Origin: DATCLS01 sp036563805
GTDB lineage: Bacteria; Actinomycetota; Acidimicrobiia; Acidimicrobiales; VFJN01
Length of the DNA stretch: 64,000 nt
Reading direction: 5' to 3'
NCBI GenBank assembly: GCA_036563805.1
Contig: DATCLS010000049.1
Location: forward strand, 124,001 to 188,000
In this document: piece by piece, positions 57,757-64,000 of the stretch
How the letters are laid out: each line of letters begins with the position of its first letter
Numbering within the stretch: the first letter of the stretch is position 1
Program-made: the position numbers and the translations under genes
Notes under the pieces: model-generated
What the model saw: the letters and a program-made list of their open reading frames with translations, nothing else
Told to the model about the DNA's origin: nothing
Databases searched by the model: none

Positions 57757-58923
57757 ATGTGGACGCGGCGGGTGGGCAGCGTGCTGGCGCTGGTGGTGGC
57801 GCTGCCGTTGCTGGGGATGCACGGGTGCGATCGACCGCCGGGGCGACCGGGCCCGCCGGACCCGCCCCGGGCCGAGGCCGCCGTGCGGCTCAACGAGGTC
57901 CAGGTCCTCGGAACGCACAACAGCTACCACGTCGAGCCCGAGCCGCCGCTGCTCGAGGCGCTGCGGGGCGTGATCGGCGCCGAGGCCGACACCCTGGAGT
58001 ACACCCACCGGCCGCTGACCGAGGAGCTCGACGCCGGGGTCCGTCAGATCGAGCTAGACGCCTTCCTCGACGACCCCGGCGGCGGCCGCTACGCCTCGCC
58101 CCGGCTGGCGCCGCTGCTGGGCCTGGAGCCCGTCGACCCTCGGTTGCGGGAGCCGGGCATCAAGGTGATCCACGTCCAGGAGGTCGACTACCGCTCGACG
58201 TGCCCGACGCTGGTCGAGTGCCTCACCCAGCTGCGGGCGTGGTCCGACGCCCACCCCCGCCACCTGCCGATCGTCGTACAGATCGAGCCCAAGGACGACC
58301 CGATCCCCGACCCCGGCCTGGGCTTCGTGACCCCGATCCCCTGGACGGCAGACGGGTTCGCCGCACTCGAGGCGGAGATCCGCTCGGTGTTCCCCGAGCC
58401 CGGCCGGGTCATCACGCCCGGCGACGTCCAGGGCCGGGCCCGCACGCTGCGCCAGGCGGTCGAGCGGGGCCGTTGGCCGACGCTGGCCCGAGCCCGGGGC
58501 CAGGTGCTGTTCCTGCTCGACGACGGGGGCGAGGAGCGCGCCACCTACCGGAGCCTGCACCCCGACCCTCGCGACCGGCTGATCTTCGTGAGCGCAGCCC
58601 CGCCTGACGACGACGCCGCCATGGTGGTGGTCAACGACCCGGTGGGCGAGGCGGACCGCATCCGCCGTCTGGTGGCCGACGGGTTCGTCGTGCGGACCCG
58701 GGCCGACGCCGACACCATCGAGGCCCGGACCGGCGACACCGCCCGGCAGGAGGCGGCCTGGGCCAGCGGCGCCCAGCTCGTGTCGACCGATTACCCGTTC
58801 CCCGAGGACCGGTTCGGCACCGGCTACGTGGCCGCCGTCCCCGGCGACGGGGTGGCCCGGTGCAGCCCGGTGTCCGGGACCCCGCGCTGCCACCAAGCCG
58901 AGCGGTCGATCGGCCGGGGCTGA
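57757..58923 (+). CDS. Secreted Ca2+-dependent phosphatidylinositol-specific phospholipase C-like protein
   Basis: 388 residues. Signal peptide (VGSVLALVVALPLLGMHGC), possibly lipidated at Cys24. PI-PLC-type barrel: VLGTHNSYHVEPE at 50-62 with the first catalytic His, RQIELDAFLDDPGG with acidic metal ligands, then VIHVQEVDYRSTC with the second His, and VVQIEPKDD. This matches the Ca2+-dependent bacterial group (Streptomyces-type). Would cleave phosphatidylinositol, a lipid actinobacteria make themselves, or related phosphodiesters. Own promoter; divergent from ku. Confidence 0.83.
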   Translation: MWTRRVGSVLALVVALPLLGMHGCDRPPGRPGPPDPPRAEAAVRLNEVQVLGTHNSYHVEPEPPLLEALRGVIGAEADTLEYTHRPLTEELDAGVRQIELDAFLDDPGGGRYASPRLAPLLGLEPVDPRLREPGIKVIHVQEVDYRSTCPTLVECLTQLRAWSDAHPRHLPIVVQIEPKDDPIPDPGLGFVTPIPWTADGFAALEAEIRSVFPEPGRVITPGDVQGRARTLRQAVERGRWPTLARARGQVLFLLDDGGEERATYRSLHPDPRDRLIFVSAAPPDDDAAMVVVNDPVGEADRIRRLVADGFVVRTRADADTIEARTGDTARQEAAWASGAQLVSTDYPFPEDRFGTGYVAAVPGDGVARCSPVSGTPRCHQAERSIGRG

Positions 58924-59292
58924 GCCGCCCGGACGGGGCGCAGGGGCGCGGCCGGGCCGGGACCTGGCCCACGGCCTTGTCACCGCCGGGCGCACGGACG
59001 TCCCGGAGCCGGACCCGCCGCCGGGCGCACGGACGTCCCGGAGCCGGACCCGAGGGCCGGCGCCTGACGCCGACCGTGACCCGAGCCGCCGGGGCGCAGC
59101 GGGGCCGGGACGGGGCCGCGCGCACGGTCTCCGGGGGCCGGGCCGGCCGCTTCCCGGACGTCCCGGAGCCGAACCCTGACCGGACCCCGGGGCCCCTCAG
59201 GGACATACCCGATGGTCGGCCGGGCGGCCGATCCGTACCGTCGAAACCGTTCCCCGACCGCACGGGGCGGTCGGCCGAGAGGCGGAGTCACG
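58924..59292. repeat. Gene-free 369-bp stretch with 35-bp tandem repeat and palindromic GGACGTCC boxes
   Basis: A 35-bp unit is present twice (58983-59017, 59018-59052), each containing GGACGTCCCGGAGCCGGACC; a third diverged copy is near 59154-59176. GGACGTCC is a perfect palindrome and occurs at 58996, 59031 and 59156. No supported coding frame is seen. The block precedes a small predicted membrane protein gene, so the boxes could be operator sites or simply repeats. Confidence 0.6.
59236..59241 (+). promoter_or_regulatory. -10 hexamer TACCGT for the small membrane protein gene
   Basis: TACCGT; predicts a leader of about 45 nt before the ATG at 59293. The following TCGAAACC matches the start region of yjbQ. 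Confidence 0.35.
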
Positions 59293-59595
59293 ATGGTCAC
59301 GTTCCTGGTCGCGCGCGTCCTTGCAGCCCCCGCCGGCACCGCCGCCGAGCTGGTGCCGGGCCCGGCCTCCACGCTGCTCCGCCGCCAGCTCGGGGTGCTG
59401 GCGGACGCGGCCCAGGCCGTGGCCGACGCGGCCCGGACCGCGGCCGCCCACGTCGACCCCGGCCTCGCCCGCACGCTGGCCGGGCTGGCCGCCGTGGTGC
59501 TCGCCGCCTTCCTCGTGGGCGCGGTGGCCGCCCTGAACCCGCCCCGCCCGCGGCCCGTGTCCCGCCGGCCGGCGGCCGGGGCCCTCGCCGCCTAG
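59293..59595 (+). CDS. Small predicted single-pass membrane protein
   Basis: 100 residues. An Ala-rich amphipathic N-terminal half (VLADAAQAVADAARTAAAHV) and one hydrophobic segment at about 60-83, then a short Pro/Arg tail. No recognised family. Start chosen at ATG 59293 because GGCGGAG precedes it; an in-frame upstream opening reaches 59212. GC3 is high across the frame, supporting coding. Lies between the repeat-rich gap and the response-regulator gene on the other strand. The 176-bp gap to that gene holds nothing I can name. Confidence 0.5.
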   Translation: MVTFLVARVLAAPAGTAAELVPGPASTLLRRQLGVLADAAQAVADAARTAAAHVDPGLARTLAGLAAVVLAAFLVGAVAALNPPRPRPVSRRPAAGALAA

Positions 59596-59771
59596 CCCGC
59601 GTCCCGTGGGCACCGGCAACCGAGGCCCCGCCGCAGCACCGAGACCTACCCGTTCGAGGTCCGCATCGCCCGACCCGAACCCCCGCCCCCGCCGCCGGGC
59701 CACCCGGGCCCAGACCCCGGCGCCGCCGGCCGTCCCGGCGCCGCGCCCGTCCGAGGCTGGCGCCCGGCGCG

Positions 59772-60467
59772 CTAGACGAGGCGGCGGTCGGTGGCCCAGC
59801 GGGTCAGCTCGTGCCGGCTGGAGAGCTGGAGCTTGCGGAGGATGGCCGACGTGTGGCTCTCGATCGTCTTGATCGAGACCTCGAGCCGCCGGGCGATCTC
59901 CTTGTAGGTGTAGCCCCGGGCCAGCAGCCGCAGGACCTCGCGCTCCCGCGGCGTGAGCAGGTCGAGCTCGGGGTCGAGGGTGGCGCCGGCCGGCACCTCG
60001 CCGGCGAAGGCGTCGAGCACGAAGCCGGCCAGGCGGGGCGAGAACACGGCGTCGCCGTCGTGGACCCGGAGCACGGCGTCGGCCAGGTCGTCGGCCGAGA
60101 TCGTCTTGGTGACGTAGCCCCGGGCGCCGGCCCGGATGACGGCGATCACGTCCTCGGCGGCGTCGCTCACCGACAGGGCCAGGAACACGACCTGGGGATG
60201 GTCGGGTCGGACGGCCTCGATCACCGCCCGTCCCCCGCCTCCCGGCAGGTGGACGTCGAGCAGCACGACGTCGGGCACCAGCCGCCGGATCCCGGCCACC
60301 GCGGACTCGACGTCCACCGCCTCGCCGACGATGTCGACCCGCCCGGCCAGCTCCGACCGCACGCCCGACAGGAACAGCCGGTGGTCGTCGACCAGGAACA
60401 CGCGGGGCAGGCGGTCGCCGGGGTGGCGCGGGGTCGGGTCGCGGTCGGTCGGCGAGCGGTCGGTCAC
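59772..60467 (-). CDS. NarL/LuxR-family response regulator
   Basis: 231 residues. Receiver domain VFLVDDHRLFLSGV with phosphoacceptor Asp in VVLLDVHLPGGG, and Lys in YVTKTISADDLA. C-terminal LuxR HTH: LTPREREVLRLLARGYTYKE, IARRLEVSIKTIESHTSAIL. It should be phosphorylated by the PspC-domain kinase encoded just upstream; GTG 60467 overlaps the kinase stop (GTGA), giving a coupled pair. Probably controls envelope-stress genes, perhaps the divergent PspC gene. Confidence 0.92.
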   Translation of the reverse strand: MTDRSPTDRDPTPRHPGDRLPRVFLVDDHRLFLSGVRSELAGRVDIVGEAVDVESAVAGIRRLVPDVVLLDVHLPGGGGRAVIEAVRPDHPQVVFLALSVSDAAEDVIAVIRAGARGYVTKTISADDLADAVLRVHDGDAVFSPRLAGFVLDAFAGEVPAGATLDPELDLLTPREREVLRLLARGYTYKEIARRLEVSIKTIESHTSAILRKLQLSSRHELTRWATDRRLV

Positions 60468-61822
60468 GGGGCCTCCGGATGGCAGGTCATCTCGAACGTC
60501 ACCTCGGTCCCCTCCCCGGGGGCGCTGTGGATCTCGGCCCGCCCACCATGGCGCCGCATGCGGCCCAGGATCGAGTCGGTGATGCCCCGCCGGTCGTCGG
60601 GCGTGGCCCGGGGGTCGAAGCCCCGGCCCCGGTCGCGGACGAAGGCCTCGATGTGGTCGCCCTCGCACTCGACGTAGACCGAGACCTCACCGGCGCCGCT
60701 GTGCTTGGCCGCGTTCACCACCGCCTCGCGCACGGCCCCCACCAGGGCCTGGACCTGGGTGTCGACCGGCCGGTCGCCGACGGTCACGACGTCGACGGTC
60801 ACGCCCCGGTGGTCGGCCTCGACCTCGTCGGTCAGGCGGTCGAGGGCGGCGGCCAGCGTCTCGGGCGTCCCGTCCGGCGGGCGGTCGTCGTACAGCCAGG
60901 CCCGCAGCGCCCGCTCCTGCCGGCGGGCCAGGCTCCGGGCCTGCTCGGGCTCGTCGGCGTGGCGCTGGATGAGAGCCAGCGTCTGGAGGACCGAGTCGTG
61001 GAGGTGGGCGGCCATGTCGGCCCGGGCCTCGGCCCGGAGCCGCTCCCGGGTCTCGGCCCGGGCCTGGCGCCACAAACGGACGATCCACGGCCCGAGCAGC
61101 AGGGAGCCGCCCACGGCCGTGGCCAGCACGGCCACCCCGATCTGGCCCAGGGCGCCGAACGTGTCGTTGGTGCCGAAGAACAGGCCGAGGCCGGTGACCA
61201 GCAGCGCCGCCCCCACCAGGACCCGTATCCAGACGCTCACCCCGCCCCGCAGCGCGTCGACCGGGTTGCCGGGCAGGCGGGCGCCGAGGTCGCGCCAGCG
61301 GGCCCGGTCGCTCTCGTCGACCCGGGTCCACACCACCGCCAGTCCGGTGGCGGCGACGGCCGCCGGCCACACGAGCCGGTCGGGGAAGAACGGCAGGGTC
61401 CAGTGGAGCAGGAGCAGGACGCCGAACGTGATGCACCCCACGGCGATGGCCAGCTCGACCGGGCGGCCGGGCTCGACCGTGCTCGGCGCGCCCGGGGTGC
61501 CGGACGGGGCGCCGTTCGGGGTGGTGCCGGTTGCGGTGCCGGTGCCAGCCGCGCCCGGCGCCGTGGGACCGGGGCCGGACGGTGGCGCCTCCGGCGCCTC
61601 GGGCAGGACGGCCCAGGCCACGACGTAGAGGGCGATCCCCACGCCGTTGGCCAGCATCAGGACGGCGGCCGCCAGCCGCACGACGATGGGCTCCACCCCC
61701 ATCCACCGGGCCACGCCCGCGCAGACGCCGCCCACGATCCGGTCGTCCCGGGCGCGGACGAGGTCGGGCGGCAGGCCGGCGATCGGTGGTCGGGGTGCGG
61801 TGGCCATCAGCGGGGTCATCAT
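60464..61822 (-). CDS. Sensor histidine kinase with N-terminal PspC domain (LiaS/DesK-like)
   Basis: 452 residues. A PspC domain (RIVGGVCAGVARWMGVEPIV) at about 28-75, then a Gly/Pro/Thr linker, four to five hydrophobic segments, a HisKA_3 dimerisation helix with HLHDSVLQTLALIQ (His near residue 275), and an ATPase domain with AVREAVVNAAKHSGAG, DRGRGFDPR and APGEGTEVTFEM. PspC-kinase fusions sense envelope stress in actinobacteria. Two adjacent ATG codons (61822, 61819) are possible starts. Divergent from another PspC protein gene. Confidence 0.9.
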   Translation of the reverse strand: MMTPLMATAPRPPIAGLPPDLVRARDDRIVGGVCAGVARWMGVEPIVVRLAAAVLMLANGVGIALYVVAWAVLPEAPEAPPSGPGPTAPGAAGTGTATGTTPNGAPSGTPGAPSTVEPGRPVELAIAVGCITFGVLLLLHWTLPFFPDRLVWPAAVAATGLAVVWTRVDESDRARWRDLGARLPGNPVDALRGGVSVWIRVLVGAALLVTGLGLFFGTNDTFGALGQIGVAVLATAVGGSLLLGPWIVRLWRQARAETRERLRAEARADMAAHLHDSVLQTLALIQRHADEPEQARSLARRQERALRAWLYDDRPPDGTPETLAAALDRLTDEVEADHRGVTVDVVTVGDRPVDTQVQALVGAVREAVVNAAKHSGAGEVSVYVECEGDHIEAFVRDRGRGFDPRATPDDRRGITDSILGRMRRHGGRAEIHSAPGEGTEVTFEMTCHPEAP

Positions 61823-61827
61823 CGCAA

Positions 61828-61854
61828 GGTCCCGGGCCTGATGCCTCCGGGACC
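61828..61854. promoter_or_regulatory. Dyad symmetry just upstream of the kinase start
   Basis: GGTCCCGG (61828-61835) and CCGGGACC (61847-61854) are exact reverse complements 11 nt apart, 6 nt before the kinase ATG in a 78-bp divergent gap. Candidate operator for autoregulation. Confidence 0.35.
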
Positions 61855-61900
61855 CCCTCGGGGACATCCCTGATTGTGGACGGACGGGAGGACCCCGAAG

Positions 61901-63649
61901 ATGCCGGTCATGGACGCAGGGTCGACGGCGGTCCCCCCGACGGGCGAGGAGGAGAGCGGCAAGCGGCGGCCGCCTCCTCCCGGCCCGTCGCGGCGGCGGC
62001 TCTACCGGGAGCCCGAGGAGAAGAAGCTGGCCGGCATCTGCGGCGGCCTGGCCGACTACACGGGCGTCGACCCCGCCCTGGTGCGGGCCGGCGCCGTGCT
62101 GCTGGCAGTGACGACGCCGCTCACCGTGATCGCCTACCTGGTGGCGATCTTCGCCATCGACGAGCGGCCACCCTCGGTGCCGCGCGTGGTGGCCCCGCCG
62201 GTCGAGGCGCTCGAGCGCCACCGCTGGGTGCCCCTCGCCGTCATCGTCGGCGCCCTCGTGCTCAGCGACGACGCGCCCTGGTGGTGGTGGTCGAGCGTCG
62301 ACGTGCCGCTGGCGGCGCCGCTCCTCATCGGCGTCGGCGTGTGGCTGTTGCTGCGGAGCCGGGCCGGGAGCGCGGCCTCCACCGCCGAGGCGGCCGGCGA
62401 CGGGCCCGGCGGGGCGGACGGCCCGGGCAGCCCTGACGCGGGTGGGCCGGGGGCCGGCGGACCGGAGGACGCGGGCGGGCCCGAGGGGCCGAGTGGGCCC
62501 GGCGGATCGGGCGGCCCGGAGTCGTCGGATGCGGCCGGCGGTGCGTTTGCATCGGCGACCGACTCAGCACACAGCGTAGCGGAACGCCGTTCGCAAAATC
62601 CCTGGTCACCGAGCCAGAAGGTGTCGAATCTCTCGCTGGGTGTTGACATCACTACGCGAAATGAGGAAAGTGGACGCACAGCCGATCGAACGACCGACCT
62701 CCGTGACGCTGCCGATCCCGAAGCGGAGGACGGCGCTCTCGCTCCGATCCCCGGTTCTCCCCCGGCGGACGAGGGGGCCGGGCCACCGGGTGAGTTCCCT
62801 CCCCTGACCCCGCCCGAGTGGTCCGGCCCCGAGCCCTCCCCCTCGTCCGCCGCCCCTTCTCCCGGCGCCCCCGGCGCCGGCGCGTCCCCGTCCGAGGCCG
62901 GTGGGCCTTCGTCGGTCGGGGTTGCGGCGGCGGGGGGCTCGGCGGCCGGGGCTTCGGCGGCCGGGCGACCGCCCTCCGTGACGCCGCCCTCGGCGACCGA
63001 CATCCTGGCCGCCGCCGTCCCCCCGCCGGCGCGGGACACCGAACGGCTGGGCCTCGCCGTCACCGCCCTCGTGCTGATCGGTGGGGGCGTCGTGTGGTTC
63101 CTCCACGCCGCCGACATCGCCGAGCCCGACCCCCGCAGGGCGATCGGCGCCGGCCTGCTGGTCATCGGGCTGGGGTTGGTCATCGCCGCCTGGCGGGGCC
63201 GGGCCCGGGCCGCGCTCATCCCCCTGGGGTTCGTGGCGGTCGCCGTCGTGATCGCCGCCGAAGCGATCAAGGTTCCCCTGGACGCCGGCGTCGCCCAGCG
63301 GACCGTGGCACCCACCCGGCGGAGCCAGGTCGCCGAGCCCGTCGAGCTGCTGGCCGGCGAGCTCCGCCTCGATTTGCGCGACCTGCCCCTCGACGGCCGG
63401 CGCCCGATCGAGATCGAGGCCGGCGTCGGGTTCGGGGAGCTGGAGGTGATCGTGCCCCGGGACGCCGAGGTGGCCGTGGACCTGCGCGTGCAGGCCGGCG
63501 AGGCCACCGGCCTCGGCCCCGAGGGTGAGAGGCGCATCAGCGGCGTTCCCGTCGACGAGGAGTTCGTGATCGACGGGCCCGGGCGGGGTCCCCGCCTCGA
63601 GCTCGACCTCGAGGTAGGTCTCGGAAAGATCGAGGTCGTCCATGCGTAG
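61901..63649 (+). CDS. PspC-domain membrane protein with LiaF-like C-terminal domain
   Basis: 582 residues. PspC domain at about 35-95 (RLYREPEEKKLAGICGGLAD) with a membrane helix, a second helix, a very long disordered Gly/Pro linker (about 165-375), two or three further helices (about 383-460), and a beta-rich C-terminus (LLAGELRLDLRDLPLDGRRP) resembling the LiaF/DUF2154 domain. Together with the kinase and regulator this recalls LiaFSR envelope-stress systems. Codons about 213-273 are strikingly less GC-rich than the rest. ATG 61901 follows GGGAGG; a TTG at 61874 is less likely. Confidence 0.8.
   Translation: MPVMDAGSTAVPPTGEEESGKRRPPPPGPSRRRLYREPEEKKLAGICGGLADYTGVDPALVRAGAVLLAVTTPLTVIAYLVAIFAIDERPPSVPRVVAPPVEALERHRWVPLAVIVGALVLSDDAPWWWWSSVDVPLAAPLLIGVGVWLLLRSRAGSAASTAEAAGDGPGGADGPGSPDAGGPGAGGPEDAGGPEGPSGPGGSGGPESSDAAGGAFASATDSAHSVAERRSQNPWSPSQKVSNLSLGVDITTRNEESGRTADRTTDLRDAADPEAEDGALAPIPGSPPADEGAGPPGEFPPLTPPEWSGPEPSPSSAAPSPGAPGAGASPSEAGGPSSVGVAAAGGSAAGASAAGRPPSVTPPSATDILAAAVPPPARDTERLGLAVTALVLIGGGVVWFLHAADIAEPDPRRAIGAGLLVIGLGLVIAAWRGRARAALIPLGFVAVAVVIAAEAIKVPLDAGVAQRTVAPTRRSQVAEPVELLAGELRLDLRDLPLDGRRPIEIEAGVGFGELEVIVPRDAEVAVDLRVQAGEATGLGPEGERRISGVPVDEEFVIDGPGRGPRLELDLEVGLGKIEVVHA
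62541..62720 (+). other. Low-GC compositional island inside the PspC/LiaF-like gene
   Basis: Hand counts give 60% GC at 62581-62640 and 53% at 62641-62700, against about three-quarters elsewhere. Codons such as TTT, GCA, TCA, GTA, CAA, AAT and AGT are concentrated here. The reading frame stays open. Confidence 0.75.
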
Positions 63650-64000
63650 GCACCGTTTCGACCCCGTCGCCCTCGTGTTCGGGCTGGTGTTCGTCGCCGG
63701 TGGCGTGATCGTGCTGGCGGGCGGCGATCTGATCGACGAGGGCCGGGTGCTGGCCCCACTCGGCCTGGTGGGCCTGGGCATCGCCCTCCTCGCCCGCCCC
63801 GTCTCCCGCCCCACCCGGCCCGCCCCGGCGGCGTCCACCCCCACTCCCATCCCGACCCCGGGGTCCTACGCCCCCGCCCCGCCGGCCGACGCCCCGACCT
63901 CGACCCAGCCGGTGGGTACGGTCGAGGCGGCCGCACCGACCGTGCCGGACACCCAGACGGTCACGGACGCCCCCGCCCCCACCCGACCCGGCGCCTCACC
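63642..64000 (+). CDS. Small membrane protein downstream of the PspC/LiaF-like gene (partial)
   Basis: First 119 codons only; it runs off the right edge. Two hydrophobic segments (about 8-26 and 38-52: VALVFGLVFVAGGVIVLAGG, then LAPLGLVGLGIALLA) precede a Pro/Thr/Ala-rich region. The ATG overlaps the end of the preceding gene by 8 bp, so it belongs to the same operon and likely to the envelope-stress module. No recognised family. Confidence 0.65.
   Translation, partial: MRRHRFDPVALVFGLVFVAGGVIVLAGGDLIDEGRVLAPLGLVGLGIALLARPVSRPTRPAPAASTPTPIPTPGSYAPAPPADAPTSTQPVGTVEAAAPTVPDTQTVTDAPAPTRPGAS

Noticed and set aside
59606..59775. Possible short coding frame (including TETYPFEVRIARPE) between the small membrane protein and response-regulator genes
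   Set aside because: No start codon in that frame with a ribosome-binding site or promoter, and the product turns into a proline/glycine run.
62582..62592. SOS-box-like GAACGCCGTTC
   Set aside because: The actinobacterial LexA box needs four bases between GAAC and GTTC; here there are three, and the site is deep inside a coding region.
1..64000. Search for CRISPR arrays, tRNA or rRNA genes, insertion sequences and phage genes
   Set aside because: No regularly spaced identical repeats with unique spacers, no cloverleaf-compatible sequence, and no transposase or integrase motifs were seen by eye. A dedicated tRNA or IS search was not possible.

Overview
The window is roughly three-quarters G+C, with GTG starts almost as common as ATG and short, tightly packed operons. 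It reads as a chromosome segment of a high-GC actinomycete. The gene set (single-subunit methylmalonyl-CoA mutase with MeaB, a CYP125/142-like P450, an ECF42-type sigma factor, PspC-domain signalling proteins, Ku, DUF72, a caa3-type oxidase assembly operon) fits Actinomycetota. My guess is the class Acidimicrobiia, but that is inference without a phylogeny. I see no prophage, insertion sequence, CRISPR array, rRNA or tRNA.

Layout. 1-2946 (minus): start of an LpdA-like flavoprotein, a FetAB metal exporter and a polyprenyl-phosphate-type glycosyltransferase. 3037-10675: methylmalonyl-CoA mutase, an AraC-type regulator, a hotdog thioesterase, a membrane protein, an M23 peptidase, MeaB and a zinc-ribbon methyltransferase. 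10647-23737: a surface-glycan locus with GT2 and GT4 glycosyltransferases, a pyruvyltransferase, a methyltransferase, a Wzm/Wzt-type ABC exporter and two large membrane proteins of glycosyltransferase-C type. 23812-29087 (minus): ECF42 sigma factor with its DGPF partner, P450, NYN-domain RNase-like protein, DUF2188 protein and a membrane-anchored protein. 29196-36511: a second glycan block (pyruvyltransferase, GT4, polytopic membrane protein, UPF0104 protein, two methyltransferases). 36618-41107 (minus): rhodanese-ThiF protein, methyltransferase, a frameshifted small gene, a flippase and a sirtuin. 41197-51643: a conserved hypothetical, a GH84 lipoprotein, PepA, cobalamin adenosyltransferase, a hydroxyacid dehydrogenase, DUF72 and MetH. 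51746-56710: YjbQ, then a five-gene copper/cytochrome-oxidase assembly operon (DsbB, TlpA, Sco, PCuAC, CtaG). 56747-64000: Ku, a PI-PLC-like lipase, a repeat-rich gap and a PspC/LiaFSR-like envelope-stress module.

How the genes work together. Four genes handle or use cobalamin (mutase, MeaB, adenosyltransferase, MetH). The two glycan blocks together hold the activities needed to build, methylate, pyruvylate and export a cell-surface polysaccharide. The oxidase operon pairs disulfide and thiol chemistry with copper delivery.

The strongest genome-wide signal is regulatory: about twenty genes have a TANNNT-like -10 hexamer ending 6-10 nt before the start codon, as expected for leaderless mRNAs. 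I used it to correct several start sites. Other points to look at: a perfect 19-bp-arm hairpin between divergent glycan genes, a shared inserted domain in two adjacent unrelated-fold glycosyltransferases, a matched ECF42 autopromoter, interlocked divergent leaderless promoters, and a low-GC island inside a PspC-domain gene.
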